From Gibbula magus (lineage: Eukaryota; Mollusca; Gastropoda; Trochida; Trochidae), in contig OW388296.1 of NCBI GenBank assembly GCA_936450465.1, forward strand, positions 42,140,448 through 42,204,447: 64,000 bases of DNA, written 5' to 3'. Below are positions 1 through 12,122 of this stretch, in pieces (position 1 is the stretch's first letter; each line of letters starts with the position of its first letter). The position numbers were made by a program, and so were the translations under genes. The notes under the pieces are model-generated. The model was not told where the DNA came from. It saw only the letters and a list, made by a program, of their open reading frames with translations, and ran no database searches.

Positions 1-1659
1 AGGTGACTGGGACATTGTGACGGGAACAAGGTGACTGGGACAAGGTGACGATGACAAGGTGACTTGGACAAAGTGACGGCAACAAGGTGACAGAGACAAT
101 GTGACGATGACAACGTGACGGGGACAATGTGACGAGGACAAAGTGACGGGGACAATGTGACGAGGACAAAGTGACAATGACAAGGTGGCAGGAACAAGGT
201 GACAGGGACAATGTGGCAGGAACAAGATGACGAAGACAATGTGGCGGGAACAAAGTGACGAGGACAAGATGACGACGACAAGGTGACGAGGACAACATGA
301 CGAGGACATGGTGACGTAGACAAGGTGACGGGGACAAGGTGACTTGGACAATGTGACTGGGACATTATGACGGGAACAAGGTGACTGGGACATTGTGACG
401 GGAACAAGGTGACTGGGACAAGGTGACGATGATAAGGTGACTGGGACAAAGTGACGGGGACAAGGTGACAGAGACAATGTGACGATGACAACGTGACGGG
501 GACAATGTGACGAGGACAAAGTGACGGGGACAATGTGACGAGGACAAAGTGACAATGACAAGGTGGCAGGAACAAGGTGACAGGGACAATGTGGCAGGAA
601 CAAGATGACGAAGACAATGTGGCGGGAACAAAGTGACGAGGACAAGATGACGACGACAAGGTGACGAGGACAACATGACGAGGACATGGTGACGTAGACA
701 AGGTGACGGGGACAAGGTGGCTTGGACAATGTGACTGGGACATTATGACGGGAACAAGGTGACTGGGACATTGTGACGGGAACAAGGTGACTGGGACAAG
801 GTGACGATGATAAGGTGACTTGGACAAAGTGACGGGGACAAGGTGACAGAGACAACATGACGAGGACATGGTGACGTAGACAAGGTGACGGGGACAAGGT
901 GACTTGGACAATGTGATTTGGACATTGTGACGGGAACAAGGTGACTGGGACATTGTGACGGGAACAAGGTGACTGGGACAAGGTGACGATGACAAGGTGA
1001 CTTGGACAAAGTGACGGCAACAAGGTGACAGAGACAATGTGACGATGACAACGTGACGGGGACAATGTGACGAGGACAAAGTGACGGGGACAATGTGACG
1101 AGGACAAAGTGACAATGACAAGGTGGCAGGAACAAGGTGACAGGGACAATGTGGCAGGAACAAGATGACGAAGACAATGTGGCGGGAACAAAGTGACGAG
1201 GACAAGATGACGACGACAAGGTGACGAGGACAACATGACGAGGACATGGTGACGTAGACAAGGTGACGGGGACAAGGTGACTTGGACAATGTGACTGGGA
1301 CATTATGACGGGAACAAGGTGACTGGGACATTGTGACGGGAACAAGGTGACTGGGACAAGGTGACGATGATAAGGTGACTGGGACAAAGTGACGGGGACA
1401 AGGTGACAGAGACAATGTGACGATGACAACGTGACGGGGACAATGTGACGAGGACAAAGTGACAAGGACAAGGTGACTGGGGCAAGGTGACAGGGACAAT
1501 GTGGCAGGAACAAGGTGACAGGGACAATGTGGCAGGAACAAGATGACGAAGACAATGTGGCAGGAACAAAGTTACGAGGACAAGGTGACGAGGACAAGGT
1601 GACGAGGACAACATGACAAGGACATGGTGACGTAGACAAGGTGACGGGGACAAGGTGAT
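1..1659. repeat. 14-bp minisatellite array with 378-bp higher-order repeat
   Basis: Tandem 14-mers of the type GTGACGGGGACAAG, with variants at the fourth to ninth positions and last two bases, run from the left edge to about 1659 (roughly 118 units). The variant unit containing GACATGGTGACGTA recurs at 305, 683, 865, 1243 and 1621. These spacings are 378, 182, 378 and 378 bp, or 27, 13, 27 and 27 monomers, so there is a higher-order period of 27 units. Because 14 is not a multiple of 3, every frame reads through with a 14-residue peptide period, which explains the long minus-strand frames here. I see no sign of real coding. The array extends beyond the window. Confidence 0.95.
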
Positions 1660-2354
1660 GATGTTGCCAGAAACATTTAGACCACAAGACAAATTCGTAT
1701 GATTTCACCCTAAGAAATTAATTTCGCTTGGAAAGTGTTTGATATCGTGCATAAATAGAACAAACTTCACACACAAAAAAAATCTTCAAGTTAGGTTTCT
1801 CCAAATGATACCCCGATGGAACAGTCATTAGGCTCAAAATTCCATAACCCAGACATTTTCTTATGAGAACTAAATGGCATAGGTTACAAAGTAAATTGAG
1901 ATGTCCAAGAGTTTATATGATTTAAAGATTGCATTGTTTCTTTTGGAGGTCAAACAGTACGAGACGTCAAGTTATTTGATCGAGTCTTTAATACAGCGAT
2001 TTCTTCAATTTCAAATTCAATTAAATTTGACTCAACTTCAGGTCCTGTTCGCTACAAGCAATACTTGATATCCTATCCATTACTTCTATTGCTTCAGATT
2101 GTCAATTATTTAGGATTCAACATAGTTAGTCAAAACATTTGATCTTGTCTTGTGCACAATGCAAGAGTTATTATTACACTGTATAAACATTCAGTTACAA
2201 GTAAATCGCTCAAACACATACATATTACTTACATACTTGCAATACTGGCTTTTCCATCTTTATCCATTTATAGAATGAGTCAATCATGTGCTCAGATTCG
2301 TGTCAATTACGTTTGCCCTTACAACGTCAAACAATGTACTCTTGTCTGTTGAAA

Positions 2355-2549
2355 ACACGCAGTAAGGTTTGGGTGCAATGCTACACTGAATTGCAGTGCA
2401 TGGTTCGCTAGTTCCAGCCGATGCTCGTAGGTTTCACCACAGTGCATAGCCACATGGCGGTGCGGGCTATCTCCTTGCAATAATACTAACAGTGAAATAC
2501 TCTTGAAAACGGCGTTAAACCCCACCTCACCTCAACTCATCTCAATTCA
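2355..2549 (+). mobile_element. tRNA-derived SINE, 5'-truncated
   Basis: Matches the body and tail of the SINE family seen complete at 46171-46489: ACGCAGTAAGGTTTGGGTGC, then GTTCGCTAGTTCCAGCC, CACATGGCGGTGCGGGC, GGCGTTAAACCCC and a CTCACCTCAACTC tail. The tRNA-like head is missing. In paralogous copy B (14622-14911) the head is present at the same place, so A lost it by a deletion between GTCTGTTGAA and ACACGCAG. Confidence 0.9.
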
Positions 2550-2883
2550 TAATTGAGCGCTATTCCCAGAAACAGTGTCACTGCTCAGCAGCGCATCGAG
2601 CTACAAGCAATAATTAGTATCCAATTATCTTATTTCTTCAAACTCATGAGCACATTTAAGTGTCAATTACATTTGCCCATAACAGTGTCCAAAACAAAAT
2701 TATTGTCTGATGAACAATGATTTTTTCGATGAAGTTATCGAATGATTGTTATACATTTATTCCTCTATATAAACCTACAATTAAATGCGACTCTCCTCAG
2801 CAATAATCAGCATTGATCTTCCATCTTTGTCAACTCCAATTAAATTAATCATGAGCTCAAGATGCGTGTTAATAACACTTACA

Positions 2884-3206
2884 CTTAAAGGGGCAGTATA
2901 ACGTTTGATAGATGAAATTAAAAAATAATGTCACTAAAAGTAAAACACTCTTCTCTCTTTGGAAAATCAAGTTAAAAATGAGTGTACATGGTTCGGTAAA
3001 GCCATAGGAATCGTTTTTGTAATTCGAAATTCACATTAAAGTGACCGACATGCAATTTTTGCTTTATGCGCAACACCGTTATCACCACTACGGATAATAG
3101 GTAATAAGATGTTTTACCTTCTAACGTAAATATTAGAGTTATGAACTATCATTATACTGGGGAAATTTGAAATACATATTTGCAAAAAACGTGCTACAGC
3201 CCCTAT
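2884..3206 (-). mobile_element. MITE of the TTAA-flanked GGGGCAGTAGCACG family
   Basis: Begins TTAAAGGGGCAGTATAACG and ends AACGTGCTACAGCCCC, forming terminal inverted repeats. Its interior matches, in the opposite orientation, the better preserved copy at 62171-62521 (shared blocks include GGTAATAAGATGTTTTACC and the stretch rich in CATGCAATTTTTGCTTTATG). The same insertion lies in copy B at 15214-15549, so it predates the A/B duplication. No frame encodes a transposase, so it is non-autonomous. Confidence 0.8.
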
Positions 3207-4447
3207 CAAAATGTCAAACACTTTGTTTATTGTCTGGCGGACAAGGAATTCCTCAGTTGTACACTTACGACCCTATATAAATCTTCAATTAAAGGTAACT
3301 TGCTCCAGCACTTAAAGATGCATCCATTGGGTTTCATTAAAAAATATTTCGCTTTAATACGTGCCAACATACGATATGTACTGATTTCAATTGAAACAAT
3401 TTCACTCAACTTCTATATTCATCCCATCCATATCGTCAAATATATCATATTTACTACTTTCCAATTAAAATCGAACAACATCATTATACATGTATAGAAA
3501 CTACACGCCCAATGTACATGCACAGTAGTTATAAGACCTATTCTACATCATCAACCAAAATTATTATTTTTTTGTCTGTTGTAAATAAGTTTTGACTGAT
3601 ATTCTCCATGCACGTATCACTTCTGTCTGGCGTAATTCGTCGTCTTTAATATAATAGAAAATAATTTGTGAAGTCACTGTAGTAGGTCGTTATTGTATTC
3701 GATTAAAAAGAAAAGAACGGCTAATAAAAATATTCGTGAGAATTGTGTGTCTTGCCATTGCTCTTGCTGGAATTCGCACTTTTTTGTATGGCCCATTTGG
3801 TCGAGTAATCATCGTGATTTATCACATTAGTAAATCATGTCATAAAATAAGTTTCTAGCTAAAACTAACCAAAAAATTACTTCTCTAGCTATATATAGTG
3901 CTTTGAGTCTGTTAACTTTTTAAGTCTCTTTAATATATATTTGTTCTTATATTAATCATCTTTTTGTTATGTTTGTTGCATATATGTCATATGCAGACAG
4001 CAATAATTTTTGCTTTTGTCATATCTCATTCCATACAATCATACTTTAGACCATTTGGGCTAATTTGGTAACAATCATATCATTTTTAACTTAACTATTA
4101 ATCAAAATGCCAACGAAAATATCAAAACCACAAATGCAAGAGAAAATTAAAGGGATTTGAAATAATTCATAATTCTTACGGTTGTGTATACATTAATGTA
4201 TCTGTGATTTAATGAGCTATGAAAAATCTATTTTATTATCAAAATGCCCTTTCACATTTGCTAATTTGATTTCCTAAAGAAAGAATTCGATTCCGAACTA
4301 CTTTGTCAATGTTTCTTATAAAACATCATTCATCACCATCGGCTCAACTCAAAAGTTAAAAATATTTTAATCACTCTTCCAAACAACCTCATTAACTAAG
4401 AAGTTCTAAATGTCAGACAAATTATCTGATCACTCGTCTAACTTGAA

Positions 4448-4484
4448 CTGAACGATGTCAGAACATCCTGACATCAGTGTTCAG
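4448..4484. other. 37-bp imperfect hairpin kept in both A and B paralogues
   Basis: CTGAAC, GATGTCAG, spacer AACATC, CTGACATC, AGT, GTTCAG folds into a stem of 14 pairs interrupted by a small bulge. The equivalent site in copy B (17799-17835) keeps the fold although the surroundings have diverged. The role is unknown; it may be chance or an old element end. Confidence 0.5.
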
Positions 4485-5487
4485 ATTACTGATAAATCAT
4501 GCACAAATGTCAATCTCCTTTTTCTATTTATCTTTATCTTTATATCATCGGTACCTGAAATTGAATTAGTATACAAGCCTCACAGGATAAATGAGAGAGA
4601 CGCTATAAATATTTGCTTTTTTCAGTGAACGTTTTCTAAATATTCACAGTTAACAATAAATAATCCACATATATCAGTATATATTTCTCTTTGGCTGTCT
4701 TTATCTTTATATCATCTGTACCTAGAATGGATTTAATATATACATGTAACAAGATTAAAACATCGATGTAAAGTAATACATGCATGACTTAAACAGATTA
4801 TTATTTCCCCACAATTCAAATGACTTACAGCCTGGAACTTAATTCTCGTAACACATTACAATATTCGTTTTATAGAGGCAAGATATTGTTTTTATTATGA
4901 TTTAATTCTTAATAATAATATTATATATATTATATTATAATAATTTATTCATTGAATAATTTAATACATTGTATATACATATAGCATACATGTATGTATT
5001 TAGCTAATGCTAACAAAAGAGAAATATTTGATTCTTTGAACAATGACATAGTTATACACACACGGTCTAACCCAATAAAATGTTTAAGATACATTGTTTT
5101 TATCTGTAAATAATTAGGGCGTATTTGCATGAAATGATACGCGTCCTAAATGATATTATTTCCTGACACTTATGCTGAATCCCCAATTCCAATCTTCCCT
5201 TCAATATGCCTACATTTACAACTTAAATACTATAAGGCAATGAGTGGACGTTTGGCATTTGCTGGAGACACGTCTGTAGATTTGAATTTTTCAGACATTG
5301 ACATTTCCTCCTAAATTTCAGTGACAACACGTTAGTCAAGTAGTAGTCAGTTAGATGATACAATCAATCATAAATGAGTATTCGTTATGGTCAATGTAGT
5401 AATACTGATAACAATTGATGACAATGATGACATACGAGTATACATTGTAGTTTCATACATTGTATACTAATGAACTGTATTTGTCTA

Positions 5488-5559
5488 TGCATTCAGTGAG
5501 TAATTGTTTAACGCCGCTTCGGCAGTATTGCAGCCATTAGCCATTAGCATCTGCATTCA
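5488..5559 (-). mobile_element. 56-bp 5'-truncated retroposed fragment with 8-bp target duplication
   Basis: A minus-strand insert (5496-5551) reads GCTAATGGCTGCAATACTGC, then CGAAGCGGCGTTAAAC and a short ACTCAC tail. TGCATTCA flanks it on both sides (5488-5495 and 5552-5559). It is almost the same sequence and length as the insert at 54832-54889. The 3' core AGCGGCGTTAAAC is shared with the tRNA-derived SINEs of this window, which suggests mobilisation by the same LINE machinery. Confidence 0.7.
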
Positions 5560-5577
5560 TAGGCCATAAACTAATTT

Positions 5578-6472
5578 ATGGTGTGGCATAATGGCCTCAT
5601 CCAAAAATTAACTAAAAAGGGCCTATCAGGCAACATAATTGATTACATTCAGGATTTCCTACACAACAGGCAAATAACTGTCGGGGTTGAAAACCAAAAA
5701 TCTGAAAACTTTCTTTTGGAAAACGGCACCCCACAAGGCAGCATTCTTTGTCCCACCTTATTCAACATTATGGTGGATGACCTTTTCGAAGGCATCTCAC
5801 CCAAAATTAATAACTCCAAATTTGCAGACGACGGTGCACTATGGGCACGTTGTAAAAACATTCATACTGCTACTACTGTACTCCAATCCGCACTAAACAA
5901 AGTCGACCAATGGGCCAACAAATGGGGCTTTAAACTAAATGCTGAAAAAACCATAGGGGTAATATTTAAACATAAAAATATGCGCCCTACCTCCCCAAAC
6001 CTCTATCTAAAAAATAACAAAATAAACTTCCAAAAACGAACTAAATTTCTAGGGCTAATCTTTGACGAGAATCTCACTTGGGAAGCTCATGTCAAAGACC
6101 TTAAACTTAGATGCTCGAAAGACCTTAATGTCATGAGGGCAATCTCCGGCACAGGCTGGGGAGCAAATAAGCAAACCTTACTACAACTCTATGCCTCCCT
6201 AATAAGGTCCAAACTGGACTACGGCGCCCCTATTTATAACACCCTTAAACCTACACTTATCAATATCCTAAACTCTATCCAATACCAAGCATTAAAAACG
6301 GCAACCCGTACACAACATGGCACCTCCCTCGAAGCTCTGGTGAAATTTCCCTCGAACTGAGACGGGAACAACTCACCTTAAACTTCTGGGCAGCAACTTC
6401 AGAGGATCCCCTAATCAGGAATTTATTTTCTTTTCTTACATTAATTGACACTTTTGCTGAATTGTCAATTTA
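5578..6472 (+). pseudogene. Non-LTR retrotransposon reverse transcriptase fragment (I/Nimb- or jockey-like)
   Basis: The intact frame 5578-6360 (260 residues) covers the middle and end of an RT domain that would act in target-primed reverse transcription. Visible in order are NGTPQGS (residues 49-55, motif B), LFNIMVDDLF (61-70), the catalytic FADD (82-85, within KFADDGALW), LNAEKT (motif D), KFLGLIFDENLTWEAH and YASLIRSKLDYGAPIY. Motif A with its aspartate, the endonuclease and any ORF1 are absent, since similarity begins just after where motif A would end. Near 6348 the frame breaks: the typical family continuation SLELRREQLTLNFW follows in another frame to a stop at about 6472. The copy is therefore 5'-truncated, frameshifted and dead. 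KFADDGALW recalls Nimb/I elements, but the clade call is from memory and unsure. The first methionine is simply the first in the frame. Confidence 0.9.
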
Positions 6473-7083
6473 ATACGATGTTTATTTGATTTGATTAACC
6501 ACAAATGTTATTGAAAACATTATTTTATTATCTAATATATTCTGAATGTGTTAATAAGTGATAACTAAGTCCTAAAATGTAACATTGGGATGCGGTGTTT
6601 TAAAATATGTGGTGAGTTGCTTTGATTGTTGTAATGTACTGTTAGTAAATTAGGTTGTCGGTAGATTAACGACGTTAAAAAATCAGGATGTTGTGATGTG
6701 CTTTGATTGTCGATGGCTTACCGTAGGGCCTACTTCGCCGGCGTCTGCTAATCTCACGTTTGTTGTTTTATTTTATACACAAACATTCTCCAACAAAAAA
6801 TAACAACACCGAATATCTGATTTCGTTGTCTCAAGTTTACTTCGTTCATATTATCGTATCTTGGTTTCATTTTGTCATCGTATATCTCATTAGCATTGAT
6901 TTATCCTATGTCTACGAACGTCTATGAATCCACCGTCTTTCACTATTCATATCAATTATATTTGATATATATACCGATATTTTGGGACATTTGTAAAGTG
7001 AAACTTGATAACTAACATTACTCGAACAGTTTACAGCAGAACAGCGATGTGGCATTATTGCAAAGCGTAGATATAACAGATTG
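6473..7083. other. Unassigned AT-rich DNA
   Basis: Follows the RT remnant. No tandem repeat, inverted repeat or convincing coding stretch was seen. If the first exon proposed at 7090-7110 is real, this would be intron. Confidence 0.5.
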
Positions 7084-7089
7084 ACTTAC

Positions 7090-7110
7090 CGATTCCCCAG
7101 TGTTTGCCAT
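7090..7110 (-). CDS. Possible first coding exon (7 codons) of a minus-strand gene
   Basis: On the minus strand, an ATG at 7110-7108 sits in a good context (A at -3, G at +4) and reads M-A-N-T-G-E-S. It is followed at once by a consensus 5' splice site, G|GTAAGT (7090/7089-7084). About 45 to 85 bp upstream lie a composite ETS/CRE motif and a GC box (separate entry), typical of TATA-less housekeeping promoters. A 21-nt exon cannot be assigned to a family. No second exon could be recognised to the left, so the gene, if real, would have a first intron spanning much of 1-7083 or beyond. It could also be a chance alignment of motifs or part of an uncatalogued repeat. Confidence 0.25.
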
Positions 7111-7152
7111 TGTAAATAGTAAGCGAATGTTTACACCCCGTCACTTCACGTA

Positions 7153-7192
7153 CGTCACTTCCGGTATCCTTCAACTCTCTAAGCCCCGCCCC
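7153..7192 (-). promoter_or_regulatory. Candidate TATA-less promoter: GC box and ETS/CRE composite
   Basis: Read on the minus strand, GGGGCGGGGC (7192-7183, Sp1-type GC box) is followed by CCGGAAGTGACG (7164-7153, an ETS site fused to a CRE half-site) and a second GTGAAGTGACGG stretch. This is the most GC-rich and CpG-rich spot for kilobases. It lies just upstream of an ATG followed by a splice donor. Functional status is inferred from motif content only. Confidence 0.3.
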
Positions 7193-7199
7193 ATTTTTG

Positions 7200-8869
7200 G
7201 TTTGTTGCTCGCGGATGAAAAGCAGACAATGTTTTCGGCAAAGTTTAAGTCGCTGTAGTTTAATATAGGAACAACATATGGATTTTTGGGGGGTCTCTTT
7301 TTTCACAAAATAGTCTAATGAACCAATTGCAGTTAAGAATTCAATAGAAAATAATATATTTCGGCCTTCCTTAAACATGTCCATGAAAACACATTATTAA
7401 CTTTCAGAGTGTGTTTCTTGCTTTTGTGCTCAACAATTACAAGTCAAACATCTTAAGGCAATATTTCATGTTTTTCACCTTGGATTTTGTGTTTGTTGAA
7501 ACTGAGGGAGTGTATATTTATACTTACATATGGCAATACAATATATTAAAAACTAGAGTGCAACGTACATCGTCTTCATATACTTAAAACAAGTGGCAGC
7601 CTTTCAAAAAGGCTTCCAATACGTTTAGAGCAAAAACTTGTAGTGACTGGTGTGAGAAGTATTTTTATATGAAGTAATTTAGAGGGTGTATGTTTAACAT
7701 TGTATACTAAACGATGTCCCGTTTTATAACATATTTATGAAACGAGTGGGTGGTTTGGTATTTGACGAGCGATGCCGATACTATTCATATTATTAATTAT
7801 ATATAGAAACATATACATATCAATGAGATATATTTGATAGTTTGAGATATTAAAACCAGAGGGAGGGTTATAGACTTAATTTACTTACTAATTCCTATAA
7901 TGATACATTTCATACATAGAATTTGAATGTTTCATGCATCTCTAGTCTGTCATCCTGACCTTAGATCAAAACTTAAATTGACACCTTTTTCAGTCTGGAA
8001 AATTGTCTAGTTACCTCAGCTCTGAAACAAAGAATTGTTCAAAACTCTCTTTTTATTTTACTTCATATCAAATAATGAAAAATGAAATTTAAGTATGAAA
8101 GATTTTTTCAGGAACTATATGTTAAAGGGACGTAATCATGTTGGTGAGGTTACAAACATGTCCAATGTTATAATTTGTGTTATTCAATTGAGAATTATCA
8201 ACTTTAACCGAAAATAAATAGTTTAAGGTCAATCAGTTCAGTATAACGAACGAAGTCAAACGTAACTTTGGAAACTTTAATAAAGTTAATAGGAAGACAG
8301 ATTTGCTTCTATAGCGTTTAATAGATCTTATAACCAGTACATACGTGAGATAGAGTCATAATTGTCGGCTACTTCACATGTATGAGACCATTCCTTGGTT
8401 TTAATTGAAACATATATATATTTGGTATATTAAGCATTTGGGGGTGAAAATGAAAGTCGAGTAAGAAGATATAACCTAAACCAGCACCTATTGTAATTTG
8501 GTACATTTGGTACCAATACGATATCATGCAAAACTGATCATGCATCTTTAATAAAATACATTTCAGTTCTCCTTCGTACTGATAACAGTTGTTTATAAAA
8601 ACATCAAATTGTGTTAAAAAAATGAAAAATTCTCTCACTGTAACAATAAAAGCCCTTAAGGGCCTTAACATTACAAAATTGAGAAAAAAACGTGCTTCAG
8701 CGCCTTTAAGAGTAATGTCTGTCGACACGGTAGCACAGAACATGTAACGAAAGGTAGCAATGCCTAAATTAGCCAGTGATGGAGATTGACGCGAGTTATG
8801 ACTTGCAGGGGAAGTTGGCCCTTAAATTGTAAAATTTTGAGATTGCAGACACATATTTAAGGTTAGTCT
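7200..8869. other. Unassigned AT-rich DNA with one MITE end remnant
   Basis: No genes were recognised. At 8685-8717 the stretch AAAAAACGTGCTTCAGCGCC resembles one terminus of the GGGGCAGTAGCACG MITE family, but no partner terminus was found. Open frames of up to 124 codons here have low-complexity AT-driven composition. Confidence 0.4.
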
Positions 8870-9545
8870 TTCAATTTAGCATTTTCCCATGACATAAGAT
8901 ATCTGCATGTGACTTGCACGCGCACTATACTATTGCGATTTGAATATATGTACTTAATAAGTCATAAGTGTCCTATTGGGAGTGGCTACCAATTCAAACG
9001 ATAGTTGTATGTCTCGTAAAAACGTATATTATTGGACGAATACATGAAACGTGCACTTTACCTTAAATGGGGAGTTATAATGAAGAGTTTAATCGAATAA
9101 CAGTTTAAATGTTAAAATATTTATTTGACTCCAGTGACTCTTTTCGATGTTTGTAATTTTAGTATAAAGTCTTATTTTCCAGATTAGCATCTTTCCATGA
9201 CACAGGTGACATATACACGCGAGCATTATTCTGTTTCTAGTTTAATATACCTACACATAATCGTCCTGTCGGGACATAATAATTGTGCACTCATCCATCA
9301 CAATTATTATGTAAGACCTGTAAAAAAAAGCCTAAAGAGGCCTTATTACTACTGCTGCCGATTTAGATGTTCGGTGTATGTCTCATAAAAGCGTATATCA
9401 TTGAATAAATAAAACGTGCACTCCATTTACCTTATATTTCGAGAATAGGGAGTTATATGGTGTAGGGATTAATCGAATAACAGTTTAATTGGTAAAAACC
9501 TTTTTTGACTCCAGTGACTCTTTTCGATGTTTGTAACCTTAGTTT
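8870..9545. repeat. Two diverged tandem units of about 310-360 bp
   Basis: Unit 1 (about 8870-9180) and unit 2 (about 9183-9545) share a series of blocks in the same order: TTTCCATGACA, ATGTCTCGTAAAAACGTATA versus ATGTCTCATAAAAGCGTATA, AACGTGCACT, AATCGAATAACAGTTTAA and GACTCCAGTGACTCTTTTCG. No coding sense was seen. Confidence 0.75.
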
Positions 9546-12122
9546 GTCTGGCTTGTTAAAATGTTAATTCTGTTTCTTTTAATATATCTGCACTGAAGGA
9601 CCAAGAGCAAATTAAAAGACTGAAAGAAAGTTTTCTTTTTACAAAACGCTCCAAATCGTTTAACATGTTGATACTACCTGCCAGGCATAATAAAGTACTC
9701 ACTTCTTTTGATTGTATCATCATGATTTTCAGTTGCAAATATCTCAAGTAATCAATGTCATAATCCCTTTAGAAAACGCTCCAAATGTATTGATATCATA
9801 GGAAATATGATGGACAGCAATACATACATGTAACACCATGACAGGGCATCACGTTATGTCCTGTTTTATTCATGTTAATGTCACATGATGCCTAAAGACA
9901 CAGTTACTGTTTGTATATTACACAAGTGATCATGTAAATCATATGGAGATGTGATTCGACACGACCAACGATTGAATAAGCACCAAGGATTAAATAAGCA
10001 CCGTTGTCATGTTCACATGGGTGAACTTCTGTTATAGACCTCACATATTTGCCTGTGACAAGGCAATGGTTTATGTCCGGTTTCATTCACGTTGCATATT
10101 TACTTGTACACTGACACAATATTTTCAAGAGGATACCGTATCAACCGAGGGAGAGGTATACAACATATTTATCTTTCCGTCATGTCAATAAGTATTATTA
10201 TATTTATTGCAATTTGACTGTCGATGACTGATCAGCTGATATCGATTGAATGACCTTGATCCTAAACGTAAGCAAAATGACTTCATCCGTCTCGACTGAA
10301 ATGTTAAAACCTGTATAACGTATTACTAACAACTTTTATATGCGTTAAAACGAGTAAATCTTAGTTAAATTGAGTGTGAAAGCAGTGCAACATAAGATTT
10401 GTTTCCAAACCAAGCAGCAATTAAGGCGAAACTAAGTTTGTAATCGATAGACCCGAAAACAGCTGATAAAACTGTTTAAAACTCCATAAACCGCGTGCGT
10501 CATTATGTATCGTTATCTGACCATTATGTGACACCGACGCTTGGATAAGAGCTGTAACTATGGCAGCAGGGTACATGAAATTTGTACACGTGAGACTCAC
10601 GGGGTAAACAAGAAAAAATTATCGAACGTCAGCCAATCAAAAGCGAGTATTTCACTGTAAGGAAAGAGAAGCAACGTTGTCTTAAGCTTATTCATATTGG
10701 TGGACTGTAAGTCCGGTTTCATTCACGTTGCATTTCACATGATACTCACATGCACGCTGACACATACTTTTCAAGAGGAAGCCATATGTTAATGCATCAT
10801 AATGACATTTGTACAGATGACTTTGACTCTTTGGTGGGTCACTATAAAAAACACCCGGGAGGTGCTGGGACGAGCAGGGAGGGGTCATATCTTTCATCTA
10901 CACGTGTACAGACCGTGTTATTGTCTCTTTGTGCATTATTTGTTATTCATTGCTACCGAAATGTACCATGACTCTCTTCTTAAAACCATAAATGATACTT
11001 TTGGTATCATTTCTTAAACATTTTTTTAATTAAAATATCAAAAAACAATATTAAAATTTAATTTAAAAAAAACCCATCAACAACAAAAACCCTCGGTACT
11101 ATCATATCAACGATATCCTTCTGAAAATCGTGGTAAGATTAACCACCCCAACATTCCCTTTCTCTTAGAGTCGTTTCAACTTAAAATATAAAACTCAACG
11201 GTTTATTGAAAACGTAGTAAAAGTCTTTGTTATCAAGCTATATTTGTCGTAGAATCTAAATTAATCATATAATCGTCAATGACTCGAGAAGAGGAAAACG
11301 TATGCCACTAACTAAAAGGGTCTGATACTGGCACTGTGCGCACTGTAAGTTCAAAATATAACACTTTGATGTATGCTTTTTTTAATATAAGACTTTAACA
11401 AGCTTAAAGAAACCATTTTCATGCCAAGTAAAATCTAGATTCCCAGGGAATAACACTCAGACGTTCCATCCGTCATTCACACCATAAAATACAGAGCGCT
11501 TCCTCAAAACAGACAACCCTCTTTTCCACCACTCCTTTTACACTGACAAATCTGTCTCAATGCAATTGTCTATTATCTGTTTTTTCAACACCCGAATTCC
11601 GATAAAGCAAGAATCAACATATGTTTTAGTACAAGTTGTCTCTCTAAATTAAAATGTCACTATAGAATTAAATCATTCTGATAAAGGATATGTACTCAGG
11701 TATCGACAAAATTGTATATCTTCCAAATCGGGTTGAAAAGTTCCTTGAAATCCAACATTCTTCTAAACGATGTATTTGTCCGGTCAAAGCATATCTATAT
11801 ACAGTGAGTGTATTTTATATTTCGAAGGAATTGTTTTGATTATGTAAACTTAAAGTAATCATTAATTTTTTTTATTTGACTTCTACCTTTTGTTGATATT
11901 GTTATAAATTATTGTAAGGAACTACCTACATGTATAAGGACGAGTTCATTACATTATGACTATTTTTCAACAACCTTTCAAGGATACTTAAACTTAACAT
12001 GAAATAAAACTAATTAACTTCTCAAAGACATTTCTTGAAGTTCAGAAAACATAACCTTATATTTACATATGGTGATTGAACAACAATTGGTTAGGGTCAT
12101 GCCAACCTGACTAACGTTTGTT
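9546..12122. other. Mostly unassigned DNA with a short dispersed repeat
   Basis: The stretch GTCCGGTTTCATTCACGTTG occurs at about 10076 and again at about 10708, each followed by CTGACACA and TTTTCAAGAGGA, so a roughly 80-bp segment is duplicated. A weaker relative is near 9855. A small hairpin (AAATGATAC, spacer, GTATCATTT) lies at 10990-11012. No convincing gene was found. Confidence 0.5.

Larger units (their letters stand above)
1660..5300. repeat. Segmental duplication, copy A (paralogue of 13900-19385)
   Basis: Starting just after the 14-bp array (GATGTTGCCAGAAACATTT), the sequence is collinear with 13900-19385, with point differences and small indels throughout. Both copies abut a 14-bp array on the left and lose similarity at about 5300 and 19385. 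Relative to B, A lacks the head of the SINE, about 1 kb around 3590, and an 817-bp TA-flanked element near 4685. Apart from the repeats listed separately, I see nothing coding in it. Several frames of about 60-105 codons exist but are not conserved as frames between the copies. Confidence 0.9.

Noticed and set aside
365..1708. Minus-strand frames of 116-321 residues with a repeated LCPRH/VPVTLS peptide, and similar ones at 13441-13937
   Set aside because: Product of the 14-bp minisatellite, which gives a 14-residue period in any frame without stops.
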